Positions 41,422 through 50,237 of a stretch of 64,000 nucleotides of DNA are shown here, one piece after another; position 1 is the stretch's first letter; each line of letters begins with the position of its first letter. The DNA is from Sphingosinicella sp. CPCC 101087 (GTDB lineage Bacteria; Pseudomonadota; Alphaproteobacteria; Sphingomonadales; Sphingomonadaceae). Position numbers and translations under genes: made by a program. Below the pieces are notes generated by a model. That model ran no database searches and had not been told where the DNA came from. It saw only the letters and a list, made by a program, of their open reading frames with translations. The DNA is taken from positions 310,001-374,000 of the forward strand of contig NZ_SBFF01000001.1 of assembly GCF_004151485.1 (NCBI RefSeq). Reading direction: 5' to 3'.

Positions 41422-42536
41422 CCGATCCGGATCACGCTCTTGGCGGTGCGACCCGCCAACATGTCGTCCATCGCCGCCCCCAGCGCTTGCAGTTCATATT
41501 CACGGGTGATGAGCGGGCCCAGCTGGAGCTGGCCCTCGGCCGCCCAGCGGAACAGGCGCGGGAAGTCGCGCTCCGGCACGCAACCGCCGTAGAGCGGCGC
41601 CATGTAGCGCTTGTTCCAGAAGAAGTCCGGCATCGTCACGGCGACCTCGCCGTGGGCGCCGCTGACCTGCAATGCATTGCCGCCGTTGCGCGTCAGGCGC
41701 AGCGGCAGAAAGGCGAGCGCGGCGACGCCCGTCGCCTCGAACGCATGGTCGACGCCGCGCCCGCCGCTGAGCGCGCGTACCCTTGCGACGAGCGCCTCAT
41801 GACCCGCATCGTCCTCGTCCGCGAACACCAGGCTGTCGGCGCCGAAGGCGCGTGCCCGCTCGAGCGCTTCCTGACGCCGATCGATCGCGATGATCCGGCC
41901 GGCCGCGGCGATCCGCGCGCCCTGGATGACGTTGAGCCCGACGCCGCCGCAGCCGATCACGGCCACCGTCTCGCCGGGCTGAACTCTCGCGACGTTCATG
42001 ACCGATCCGACGCCGGTCATCACTGCACAGCCCAGGATGCACGCTTGCTCGGGCGGCAGCATGGCGGGAAGCGGCGTCACCGCCTCGGCGCGCACCACGC
42101 TGTGATGGGAGAAGGTGCCGAGGTGGAAGGACCGTTCGACCGGCCGGCCGCGCCACATCGTCGCGCCCGCATGGGCGCGGCTGGTGCCGAAAAAGTCCGG
42201 GTCGCTCTCCTGCGTGCGGTCGCACAAGGCCGCTGCGCCGGACGCGCATTGCCCGCAGGTGCCGCAGGGTATCGCCCAGTTGAGCAGGACGGCCTGGCCT
42301 GGCTCCAGCTTATCGACGCCGTCGCCGATCGCCTCGACATGGCCAGCTCCTTCGTGGCCAAGCACCATCGGTCCGGGCCAGGCGAGCGACGCATGATCGG
42401 TATGGCACAGGCCCGCCGCGGTCAGCCGCACCCGTACCTCGCCGGGGCCGGGGGGCGCGACCTCGATCTCGTCGAGGACGAACCCGCCCCGCCCGTCGGA
42501 CAGTGCGGCGAGGCCGCTGACGGGCCGAGCCGTCAC
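41418..42536 (-). CDS. Zn-dependent alcohol dehydrogenase (MDR, class III-like)
   Basis: The 372-residue protein has the catalytic-zinc motifs GLCHTDHASL and GHEGAG, a structural zinc loop CGTCGQCASGAAALC, and the NAD site VIGCGGVGLNVIQGA. Asp in IAIDRRQ suggests NAD over NADP. It would oxidise an alcohol or S-hydroxymethyl thiol, as class III enzymes do. The start is GTG 42536, overlapping the PhyH stop as GTGA. The esterase of FrmB type directly downstream recalls the formaldehyde-detoxification pair FrmA-FrmB, but no FrmR or glutathione-specific feature is visible. Confidence 0.88.
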   Translation of the reverse strand: MTARPVSGLAALSDGRGGFVLDEIEVAPPGPGEVRVRLTAAGLCHTDHASLAWPGPMVLGHEGAGHVEAIGDGVDKLEPGQAVLLNWAIPCGTCGQCASGAAALCDRTQESDPDFFGTSRAHAGATMWRGRPVERSFHLGTFSHHSVVRAEAVTPLPAMLPPEQACILGCAVMTGVGSVMNVARVQPGETVAVIGCGGVGLNVIQGARIAAAGRIIAIDRRQEALERARAFGADSLVFADEDDAGHEALVARVRALSGGRGVDHAFEATGVAALAFLPLRLTRNGGNALQVSGAHGEVAVTMPDFFWNKRYMAPLYGGCVPERDFPRLFRWAAEGQLQLGPLITREYELQALGAAMDDMLAGRTAKSVIRIG

Positions 42537-43345
42537 GCCGTCCGCTCGAACAGGACCGGATTGTTCGGCGTGTCGATCACCTCGCCGACCGCGGCGCCGG
42601 GGCACCAGCGCTCCCAATCGGCCTGCTGCATATGGTTGGTCGGTGCCTTGAGGCGCATGTCGCGATCCATGTAGATAATGGTCATCACCGACCGGGGACG
42701 GTCGGTGCGGTTCGGACCGGCGCGATGGAAGGTCCAGCCGAGGTGGAAGCTGATCTCGCCCAGGTCGAACGGTGCGTCGAACAGGCGGAAGCCGTGCCGT
42801 TCCATATCCTCGGTGATCGCCCGTTCGCTTTCGTCCGAAATGCCCAGGTCGCGGCCGAACTCCACTTCCTGGCTTCCTGCGAAGAAGGCCAGCGGCCCCA
42901 TCTCCTGCGGCACCGCCTGGAGCGGCACCCAGGCGGTGATCGTGCGGTCGGTCTCGAGCGGCCAGTAATATTGGTCGGCATGGGCCGGGGTGATGCCGCC
43001 GCCCGGCTCCTTGTAGAGCGCCTGGTCGTGGTAGAGGCGAACGCCCCTGGTGCCGAGCAGGTCGGTGGCGATCTGCGCAAGGCGCTTGCCGAAGACGAAC
43101 TCGCGCGCGAGCCCGCCATGCTCCCACAGATTCATGATCTGGAGAAAGGCCTTGTCGTAGGTCGAGCGCTCCTCGAGCGGCAGGGTCTGGGTATTGAGCG
43201 CGATGGTGAGCCGGGTGATCTCCTCGCCGTAATGAGCGAGCTCCTCGGCGTTGAAGACGTTCTTGAGGCGGATGAAACCATCGCGGCGGAAGGCGGCGAC
43301 CTGCGCCGCCGAAACCGAATAGGGCCGGTCGAGGTCGATGCTCAT
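42533..43345 (-). CDS. Phytanoyl-CoA dioxygenase (PhyH) family Fe(II)/2-oxoglutarate oxygenase
   Basis: The 270-residue protein has the 2-His-1-carboxylate iron site: His122 and Asp124 in TPAHADQYYW and the distal His207 in WTFHRAG. The 2-oxoglutarate-binding Arg follows in DRPRSVM. It would hydroxylate an unknown small molecule. I chose ATG 43345 with GAGAGGA upstream over 43366. It is the first of four genes that overlap one another, and follows the sugar transporter gene by about 120 bases, so it is probably part of the carbohydrate locus. Confidence 0.88.
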   Translation of the reverse strand: MSIDLDRPYSVSAAQVAAFRRDGFIRLKNVFNAEELAHYGEEITRLTIALNTQTLPLEERSTYDKAFLQIMNLWEHGGLAREFVFGKRLAQIATDLLGTRGVRLYHDQALYKEPGGGITPAHADQYYWPLETDRTITAWVPLQAVPQEMGPLAFFAGSQEVEFGRDLGISDESERAITEDMERHGFRLFDAPFDLGEISFHLGWTFHRAGPNRTDRPRSVMTIIYMDRDMRLKAPTNHMQQADWERWCPGAAVGEVIDTPNNPVLFERTA

Positions 43346-43467
43346 ATATCCTCTCCACGCGCTCATGTCCCGGCGCGATGACGATCTGTCTTCTTTCCAG
43401 GATAGCGCTTCGGATGCGTCGATTCACTCTCTACGGCTGTCGTCCGCTCGCAGAAAAACTGTCAAAT

Positions 43468-45012
43468 TCATGACCTCTGCGTCGCCAGCGGCTCGCCGGG
43501 CGGCGCAGCCGCGTTGGGCCCGTTCAGACGCAGGCTCGCCAGGCCGGCCGCCACCATGAAGCCCCCGGCGATCAGGAAGGACACGATCGGTGCATCCGGG
43601 TAGAGGTGGCGCGACAGCGTTCCCATCACCGCCGATACGACGAGCTGCGGCAGGACGATGAACAGGTTGAAGAGGCCCATATAGATTCCGAGCTTCGCCT
43701 GCGGCAGCGCACCGCACAGGATCGCATAGGGCACGGTGAGGATCGACGCCCAGGCCATGCCGATGCCGACCATCGGGAGCAGCAGCAGTTCGGGGCTGCG
43801 GATCAAGGCGAAGGAAGCGAGCGCGAGCCCGCCGAGGGCGAGGTTGGCAAGGTGCAGCCGCGCCAGCCCCAGCCGCGCCGCCAGACCCGGCAGGATGAAG
43901 GCGTAGAGTGCGGCAATGCCGTTATAGACGGCGAACAGCACACCGACCCAGTCGGCGCCGTCATTATAGCTTTGGGTCGTCGGGTCTGCCGACCCGAACT
44001 GGTAGCGGGTCACGACCGGCGTGGCGTAGATCCACATGACGAACAAGGCGAACCAGGACAGGAACTGGATCAGCGCGAGCTGCCGCATCGTCGGCGGCAT
44101 GGCCCAAAGGTCGCTGAGGATTTGCCCCAGCATCGTCGGCGCCGCCCGCTGCCGCATCCGCCAGGCGCTGTAGATCTGCGCCGCGCCGAAGGCGGCGAGG
44201 CCGAAGCCCAATATGTAGAGCGGCTTGTCCAGCCCGAGCCAGGCGACCAGCGCCACATTGGCCGTGCCGACCAGGATGCAGGCGATCGCGAAGCCCGTCG
44301 GCGGGACCGCATCGGGCCGGGCCGGGGCATGCTCGACCGTCTCGCCGAAGTCGGCGAGCTGCCGGGGCGAATATTCGCGGGTCGAAAGCACCGTCCACAA
44401 CACCGCCGCCAGGAAAGCCGCCGCGCCGCCATAGAAGGCATAGCGCACCGAATCCGGAATGGCCCCTGCCGGCGCCGTGTTGTCGACGCCGAACAGGTTG
44501 GTCAGGATCGCCGGGGTCAGCGACGCGACCACGGCGCCCGAGCCGATGAATGCGGTCTGGAAGGCATAGCCCTTCGTCCGCTGCCGATCGTCCAGCATGT
44601 CGCCGACGAAGGCGCGGAAGGGCTCCATCGCGACGTTGATCGAGGCGTCGAGGATCCAGAGCAGTCCCGCCGCGACCCACAGCACGGGCGCATTGGGCAT
44701 GAAGATGAGCGCGAACGAGGCCAGGATCGCGCCAGCCAGGAAATAGGGCCGCCGCCGTCCCATCCGCCACCAGGTGCGGTCGCTCATATAGCCGATCACC
44801 GGCTGGACGAGCAGTCCGGTCACCGGACCCGCCACCCACAGGATCGGCAGATCGTCGATCGAGGCGCCGAGCGTCTGGAAGATGCGGCTTACGTTGGCGC
44901 TCTGCAGCGCGAAGCCGATCTGGATCCCGAAGAAGCCGAAGGAAATGTTCCACAGGCCGAGGAAGCTGAGCAACGGCTTCCTCGCTCCTGGCGCAGCGGC
45001 GCTGCTCGCCAT
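43468..45012 (-). CDS. MFS sugar transporter, SLC45/MalY-like
   Basis: The 514-residue protein has about 12 membrane segments and the loop motif GYMSDRTWWRMGRRRPYFLA, the form of the MFS motif found in the GPH/SLC45 sugar-cation symporters. Members in Caulobacter and sphingomonads import maltose or sucrose through the inner membrane. It lies 74 bases downstream of a TonB receptor gene in the same direction, which matches the Caulobacter-type maltose uptake pair. The substrate is probably maltose or a maltodextrin. Confidence 0.88.
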   Translation of the reverse strand: MASSAAAPGARKPLLSFLGLWNISFGFFGIQIGFALQSANVSRIFQTLGASIDDLPILWVAGPVTGLLVQPVIGYMSDRTWWRMGRRRPYFLAGAILASFALIFMPNAPVLWVAAGLLWILDASINVAMEPFRAFVGDMLDDRQRTKGYAFQTAFIGSGAVVASLTPAILTNLFGVDNTAPAGAIPDSVRYAFYGGAAAFLAAVLWTVLSTREYSPRQLADFGETVEHAPARPDAVPPTGFAIACILVGTANVALVAWLGLDKPLYILGFGLAAFGAAQIYSAWRMRQRAAPTMLGQILSDLWAMPPTMRQLALIQFLSWFALFVMWIYATPVVTRYQFGSADPTTQSYNDGADWVGVLFAVYNGIAALYAFILPGLAARLGLARLHLANLALGGLALASFALIRSPELLLLPMVGIGMAWASILTVPYAILCGALPQAKLGIYMGLFNLFIVLPQLVVSAVMGTLSRHLYPDAPIVSFLIAGGFMVAAGLASLRLNGPNAAAPPGEPLATQRS

Positions 45013-45086
45013 CCAATCTCCTCTCGCATCCGGCCCCGGCAGGACCAGACCGTTCCAACCGGAAACGGCCCGGCTTCGCTTGGCCG

Positions 45087-47936
45087 TCAGAACCGGTAGG
45101 TCGCCCCGGCGTAGAACTGGCGGCCGAAATATTGCAACGTCCCGGTCTGCGCTTCCTGCGCGAAATAGGAGCGGGTCGGCGCGTCGGTCAGGTTGTTGCC
45201 CTGCACGTACAGGGTCAGTCCCTCGAGCGCGCTATTCTCCTGGAAGCTGTAGGAGATCTGCGCGTCGACGACCGTTTCCGAAGCATTGTTGGTGATCTGC
45301 TCGTTCAGGCCGAATTGGGGCGCCACGAAACCGCTGCGGTAGCGGACCCCGACCCGGGCGGCGAAGCCGTTCCTGTCGTAGAAGAGGGTCGGGTTGAAGA
45401 CGTGCTTCGACAGGCCTGGAAGCGGGATGGTCAGCGAGTTGCCGGACAGGCTGTTGGTGATGTCGAGGCTGCTCTGCGAATAAGCGTAGTTCATCGTCAC
45501 GCCGAGCCCGTCGAGCGGTGCCGGCAGCTCGGCGAAGGTCCGGGTGAACTGCGCCTCGAAGCCGTAGACATGGCCGCCCTGGCCGTTGATCGGTGCGAAG
45601 AGCGGCCCGTTCGGCAGAACCGTCGCATTGGGTGGCGCATCGGGCGGGAGCGGCGGAAAGGTGAAGCCGGCGCCGGCAAAGTCGAAGTCATCGATGGTGC
45701 CGCCGACGATGAAGGTCTCCAGGTCCTTGTAAAATGTGCTGAGCACCAGGATGCCGGTATTGCCGAAATAATGCTCGTAGGCGAAATCGAACATGTTCGC
45801 CCGGAACGGACGCAGCAGCGGATTGCCGCCGTTGCCGCTTGGCCGGTAGACACCGCCGCCGATATTCGAAAGATTGAGACTGATCGTCCCGCCCAGATCG
45901 AAGAAGCGCGGACGGCTGAGCTGGCGCGAAGCGCTCAGGCGGATTCGGTCCGCCTCGCCCAGTTCCAGGATCAGATTGGCCGACGGCAGCACGTCCAGAT
46001 AGGAATCGCCGACCGTCACGTCGTAGCGGGTCGCGTCGCCGGGGACGGTCGGATCGTCGAGCGAGCTGGTCGAGCTCTGGTCGGTGTGGACGACGCGCAC
46101 CCCCACATTGCCGCGGAAGTTCAATCCGCCGACCACTGAATCGAAGTTGAGCTGAACGAAGCCGGCCCAGACATCCTCCTCGACGATGAAGCTCTGGTCG
46201 CGCGTGAATCCGAAGCTCTGGTCCGGCACCCGGTCCGGTCCGACGAACTCGTCGAGCAGGCCGTCAATGTCGACGGCCATGAAGTCCGGGAAGCCCGCCT
46301 TGGCGAAACCGCCCTTGAATCCGGCCAGTTCGAACAGGTTGGAGGGGATGGCGACATTGTCGGCGATGCCGAACGATCCGAACGAGGTCCGGATGCGCTC
46401 GGCCTTGCGGGTCGAATAACGTGCGCCGGCCTGGATGGAGCGGAAGAACGGGCCGCTCAGGTCGACGTCGAGGCTCGCGGCGAAGGCGATCAGTTCGTCA
46501 TCGTCCTCGCGCGGCACGATGTAGAAACCCTGGAAGCGGTTGAGCTCGGGATCCGTGAAGTCGTGATTTATCGCCACGTCCGGGAGGTCGAGCCCGTTCA
46601 GGCGATAATCGACGACGAGCGCGCCCGGTATGCCGCTGAGGCGTCTGAAGCTGCCGTCGGCATTGCGCTGGTAGGCATTCACGTTGACGCCGGTGTCGAC
46701 GAAGTAGCTGTTCGCGCGCGAATAGCTAGCGTCCAGGCTCAAGGTGACGCGCTCGCCGAAGTCCTGCTGGAAGTTGGCGGCGATCGTGTAGAGCTCGTCT
46801 CGGTCGCTTTCGTCCTGGTTCACGGATTCGACGTCGACGCCGTTGCCGCTGATGAAGCGTCCGCCGACGATCGCGCTATTCTCGACGATCGGATCCTGCA
46901 GGGTACCAAGCTCGATATTGCCGTTCTGGGTGCCCAAGGCCCGCACCCCGCGGCGGCGAACGTCCGAGCGGAAGCGAGAATAATAGCCATCGATGAGGAA
47001 TCGGGTGCTTTCGGTCGGCTCGTACTGGATGACGCCGAGCACGCCGTCGCGTGTTTCCTTGCCGCCGAACTGGATCATCTCGAACCCGAAGCTGACTCCG
47101 TCGCGCACGCCGTCATTGTCCAGGTCGACGGCATTGCCGCCGCCATTGGCGCCGCTGGGCGTGTAGTCGAAGCCGACGAAGCGGGTGGCCACGTTGGGCT
47201 GGACGAGGCGCGCATAGCCGAGCGCGACGCCGAGCGTGTCGTTGAGCAGCTTGGCCTGGACCGAGACCGAGGCGCGATAGCCGAACTCGTCGGCGTCCGG
47301 GCTCTGATTGGCGCGGTCGTTATAGCTGCCGCGCAGGTTGACCGAGACCGAGAATGGGTCGCGCTGGTCGAGCGGCCGGGCCGTCTGAAGCTCGATCTTG
47401 CCGGCGATGCCGCCCTCGATGAGCGAGGCCATGGGCGATTTGTAGACCGCGGCCTGGGACAGGAGTTCCGAGGGATATTGGTCGAATTCGATCGTGCGCA
47501 GGCCGCTGGTCGAGACCTGTTCGCGCCCGTTCAGGGTCGCCGAAACCAGATCCTGGCTGAGGCCGCGCACATTGATCGCGCTCGCCTGCCCGCCGGTACG
47601 CTGCGAGGTGACGCCGGGCAGGCGGGCGAGCGCCTCGGCGATCGACACGTCGGGAAGGCCCGCAATGTCTTCGGCCGATACGGCGTCGAGGATGATGTCG
47701 GCGTTTCGCCGGGCGGCGATGGAATTTTCAAGGCTGGCGCGAAAGCCGGTCACGACGATCGAATCGTCGGCCTCGGCCGCAGCGGCGCCGGCGCTCGCGG
47801 CCTCGTCCGGCGGGCCCTGCGCGGGCGCAGGCTCGACTTCCTGGGCCAAGGCCGGAGTCGCGGCACCGATGAACAGCGCCAGCGTCGCGGCATCGCGCAA
47901 CAGGCGAGCCCGGCGCGAATCGAATGAATGTCTCAT
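45087..47936 (-). CDS. TonB-dependent receptor, maltodextrin-type
   Basis: The 949-residue protein has a signal peptide (TLALFIGAATPALAQ) and TonB box DSIVVTGFRASLENSIA. The plug motif is SIAEALARLPGVTSQRTGGQ, and the barrel ends with FYAGATYRF. The DSIVVTGFRASLE start is typical of the sphingomonad/Caulobacter receptors for oligosaccharides. It is the first gene of the minus-strand carbohydrate operon and is divergent from a GH13 enzyme. The shared gap holds two near-identical operator-like sites. It probably brings maltodextrins into the periplasm. Confidence 0.9.
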   Translation of the reverse strand: MRHSFDSRRARLLRDAATLALFIGAATPALAQEVEPAPAQGPPDEAASAGAAAAEADDSIVVTGFRASLENSIAARRNADIILDAVSAEDIAGLPDVSIAEALARLPGVTSQRTGGQASAINVRGLSQDLVSATLNGREQVSTSGLRTIEFDQYPSELLSQAAVYKSPMASLIEGGIAGKIELQTARPLDQRDPFSVSVNLRGSYNDRANQSPDADEFGYRASVSVQAKLLNDTLGVALGYARLVQPNVATRFVGFDYTPSGANGGGNAVDLDNDGVRDGVSFGFEMIQFGGKETRDGVLGVIQYEPTESTRFLIDGYYSRFRSDVRRRGVRALGTQNGNIELGTLQDPIVENSAIVGGRFISGNGVDVESVNQDESDRDELYTIAANFQQDFGERVTLSLDASYSRANSYFVDTGVNVNAYQRNADGSFRRLSGIPGALVVDYRLNGLDLPDVAINHDFTDPELNRFQGFYIVPREDDDELIAFAASLDVDLSGPFFRSIQAGARYSTRKAERIRTSFGSFGIADNVAIPSNLFELAGFKGGFAKAGFPDFMAVDIDGLLDEFVGPDRVPDQSFGFTRDQSFIVEEDVWAGFVQLNFDSVVGGLNFRGNVGVRVVHTDQSSTSSLDDPTVPGDATRYDVTVGDSYLDVLPSANLILELGEADRIRLSASRQLSRPRFFDLGGTISLNLSNIGGGVYRPSGNGGNPLLRPFRANMFDFAYEHYFGNTGILVLSTFYKDLETFIVGGTIDDFDFAGAGFTFPPLPPDAPPNATVLPNGPLFAPINGQGGHVYGFEAQFTRTFAELPAPLDGLGVTMNYAYSQSSLDITNSLSGNSLTIPLPGLSKHVFNPTLFYDRNGFAARVGVRYRSGFVAPQFGLNEQITNNASETVVDAQISYSFQENSALEGLTLYVQGNNLTDAPTRSYFAQEAQTGTLQYFGRQFYAGATYRF

Positions 47937-48101
47937 ATCCCCCCTCCTCTCGCAGCCGGCGAACTCTGGCCCGGCTCAGCCGAATTCTTCTCTTGCCCAT
48001 TGGCCTCGAAAAGGCCGGCTGGGGCATCGGCTCCGATCGGGAAGCGCGGCGCCTGCCGCCCTCCGCTCGTTCCGTTGCCGCGTCTGCTTCGCGGTTCTCT
48101 T

Positions 48102-48120
48102 TCGCAAATAACTGCAAACG
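48102..48120 (-). promoter_or_regulatory. LacI-type operator site A (receptor promoter)
   Basis: TCGCAAATAACTGCAAACG matches site B at 17 of 19 positions. On the minus strand it overlaps a possible -10 (AGTTAT, 48113-48108), with TTGCGC 18 bp upstream, before the TonB receptor gene. The TTGCAA-type half-sites fit a LacI-family repressor. Confidence 0.6.
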
Positions 48121-48219
48121 ATTGGGCGGACGCGCAAGAGAAAAATGCCTCTGAGGCAGGAAATGTGCTGCTGCTGCCCGCCGGGTCGACAGCCAGAGCC
48201 AATTCTATAGCGTTGATCT

Positions 48220-48234
48220 TTCAATGTAATTGAA
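48220..48234. repeat. Unassigned 15-bp palindrome
   Basis: TTCAATGTAATTGAA is a perfect inverted repeat (6-3-6) between operator sites A and B. It differs in sequence from them, so it may bind a second regulator or be a chance AT-rich palindrome. Confidence 0.35.
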
Positions 48235-48263
48235 CGTTGCCATATCGTTGCGCCGCAGGCGGG

Positions 48264-48301
48264 GTTGACGGCGCCGCGCGGCTTGCAAATAATTGCAAAC
48301 G
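48264..48301 (+). promoter_or_regulatory. GH13 promoter with LacI-type operator site B
   Basis: TTGACG, a 17-bp spacer and AATAAT (48288-48293) form a promoter for the GH13 gene at 48382. The 19-bp site TTGCAAATAATTGCAAACG (48283-48301) covers the -10. A repressor bound there would block RNA polymerase. Confidence 0.65.
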
Positions 48302-48381
48302 TCAGCAAGCCTTTCCGCCGGGACGCTCCCGCGCAATGAAGGGACCAGGGGGGAATCGTCATCGGCGAGTCGCGGCATCGG

Positions 48382-50223
48382 ATGAGACGCACGGGCCGGA
48401 GGCTGGCGCTGACGCTGGTCGGCCTGCTCGGCTGCGTCGGCGCGGCGACCGCTCAGTCGACCGCCCCCGCCTCGTTCCGGGACCGGGTTCCGGAGGACGA
48501 ATTCATCTATTTCGTGCTTCCCGACCGGTTCGAGAATGGCGATCCGGCGAACGATCGCGGCGGCCTTGCGGGCGGACGGCTCCAGCACGGCTTCGACCCC
48601 GCGCACAAGGGCTTCTACCACGGCGGTGACCTTCGCGGTCTGACCGATCGGCTCGATTACATACAAGGCCTGGGGGCCACCGCCATCTGGCTGGGGCCGA
48701 TCTACCGCAACAAGCCCGTCCAAGGTCCGCCGGGGCAGGAATCGTCCGGCTATCACGGCTATTGGATCACCGATTTCCTGGACGTCGATCCTCATCTCGG
48801 CTCGCGCGACGAGCTGGAGCGCTTCGTCGATGCCGCCCATGCGCGGGGGATGAAGGTCTATCTCGACATCATCACCAATCACACCGCCGACGTCATCCGC
48901 TATCGCGACTGCGCGACGCCCGTCTGCCCCTATCGCAGCCATGCCGATTATCCTTATTCGCGACGGGGAGGCCCGGACGGCGCGCCGATCAACCCCGGCT
49001 TCGCCGGCGTGGATGCCGGGCATCGGACGTCCGACAATTTCGCGCGACTGACGCGGCCGGACTTCGCCTACCGGCCTTATGTCCCGGCCGGCGAGGAGGA
49101 TGTGAAGTCACCGGCCTGGCTCAATGACCCGATCTTCTATCACAATCGCGGAGATACGACGTTCCAGGGCGAATCCAGCCGCTTCGGAGACTTTGCAGGG
49201 CTCGACGATCTGTTCACGGAGAATCCCCGCGTCGTTCAGGGCATGATCGAGATTTTCGGCCGGTGGATCGACGATTTCGGGATCGACGGATTCCGGATCG
49301 ACACCGCCCGCCACGTCAATCCGGAATTCTGGCAGGCCTTCGTCCCCGCGATGCTGGAGCGCGCCCGCGCACGCGGCATCCCGAACTTCCACATCTTCGG
49401 GGAAGCCTTCGATCCCGATCCGGGCGCGCTGGCGGCCTTCACCCGCATCGACCGCTTCCCCACCGTCCTCGATTTCGCCTTCCAGTCCGCGGTGACCGAG
49501 GTCGTCGCTCGCGGCGCGCCGACCGAACGCCTGACGCGGCTGTTCCAGGCCGACGCGCTCTACGAGGGCGGGGAAGCGACGGCGCGGCGCCTCCCCACCT
49601 TTCTCGGCAATCACGACATGGGGCGCTTCGCCTTCTTCGTGCGCCAGGCCAATCCGCAAGCGAGCGACGAGGAATTGCTGAAGCGCGTGACGCTCGGTCA
49701 TGCGCTGCTGATGTTCGCGCGCGGCGTGCCGACCATCTATTATGGCGACGAGCAGGGTTTCACCGGCGACGGCGGCGATCAGGATGCGCGCGAGGACATG
49801 TTCCCCAGCCGTGTCGCTTCCTACAACGACAACCGCCTGGTGGGCACGACGGCGACGACGGCGCAGGCGAATTTCGACACCGGCGCTCCGCTCTACCGCG
49901 CCATCGCGGGCATGGCCGCGATCCGCGCCGCCGATCCCGCGCTGCGACGCGGCGAGCAGAGGGTGCTGGCCGCCTCGACCGAAGGGCCAGGCCTGTTTGC
50001 CATCAGCCGCCGTTCGCCGGAAGGCGGCGAGACGCTGGTCGCCTTCAACACGGGCATGGAGCCGCTCGCGGTCAACCTCTGGATTTCGGCCGACCTCGAG
50101 CGCTTCCGGACGGTGCACGGCCGCTGCGCTCCCCGCATTTCCGCCCCGGGCAGCTACCCGGTCGAGATCCCGCCCCTCGCTTATGTGATCTGCCGCTCCG
50201 AGCGGCCCGGAGACTCGCGTTGA
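48382..50223 (+). CDS. Secreted alpha-amylase-family glycoside hydrolase (GH13)
   Basis: The 613-residue protein has a signal peptide (LALTLVGLLGCVGAATAQ) and a complete GH13 barrel. Region I is DIITNHTAD. The nucleophile Asp is in GFRIDTARH, the acid/base Glu in FGEAFD, and the transition-state Asp in LGNHDMGR. A C-terminal beta domain follows. It resembles the periplasmic neopullulanase/cyclomaltodextrinase-like amylases of sphingomonad and Caulobacter starch loci, which cut maltodextrins after uptake. It is followed directly by an alpha-glucosidase gene and preceded by operator site B. Confidence 0.9.
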   Translation: MRRTGRRLALTLVGLLGCVGAATAQSTAPASFRDRVPEDEFIYFVLPDRFENGDPANDRGGLAGGRLQHGFDPAHKGFYHGGDLRGLTDRLDYIQGLGATAIWLGPIYRNKPVQGPPGQESSGYHGYWITDFLDVDPHLGSRDELERFVDAAHARGMKVYLDIITNHTADVIRYRDCATPVCPYRSHADYPYSRRGGPDGAPINPGFAGVDAGHRTSDNFARLTRPDFAYRPYVPAGEEDVKSPAWLNDPIFYHNRGDTTFQGESSRFGDFAGLDDLFTENPRVVQGMIEIFGRWIDDFGIDGFRIDTARHVNPEFWQAFVPAMLERARARGIPNFHIFGEAFDPDPGALAAFTRIDRFPTVLDFAFQSAVTEVVARGAPTERLTRLFQADALYEGGEATARRLPTFLGNHDMGRFAFFVRQANPQASDEELLKRVTLGHALLMFARGVPTIYYGDEQGFTGDGGDQDAREDMFPSRVASYNDNRLVGTTATTAQANFDTGAPLYRAIAGMAAIRAADPALRRGEQRVLAASTEGPGLFAISRRSPEGGETLVAFNTGMEPLAVNLWISADLERFRTVHGRCAPRISAPGSYPVEIPPLAYVICRSERPGDSR

Positions 50224-50237
50224 ATCAGCTTCAGACC

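Larger units (their letters stand above)
47937..48381. other. Divergent regulatory region of the carbohydrate locus
   Basis: This 445-bp gap separates the TonB receptor from the GH13 gene. It holds operator-like site A (48102-48120) nearer the receptor and site B (48283-48301) nearer the GH13 gene. A separate 15-bp palindrome lies at 48220-48234. No open frame of note is present. Confidence 0.7.

Noticed and set aside
41418-42536. Alcohol dehydrogenase plus esterase as a standard formaldehyde-detoxification pair (FrmA-FrmB)
   Set aside because: The neighbours (PhyH, GH13) and the lack of FrmR or another glutathione-linked gene do not fit. The zinc-ADH is only class III-like by eye, so I did not name it frmA.
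46563-47927. 454-codon plus-strand frame opposite the maltodextrin-type receptor
   Set aside because: It is an antisense shadow with no recognisable fold; the TonB box and plug are on the other strand.
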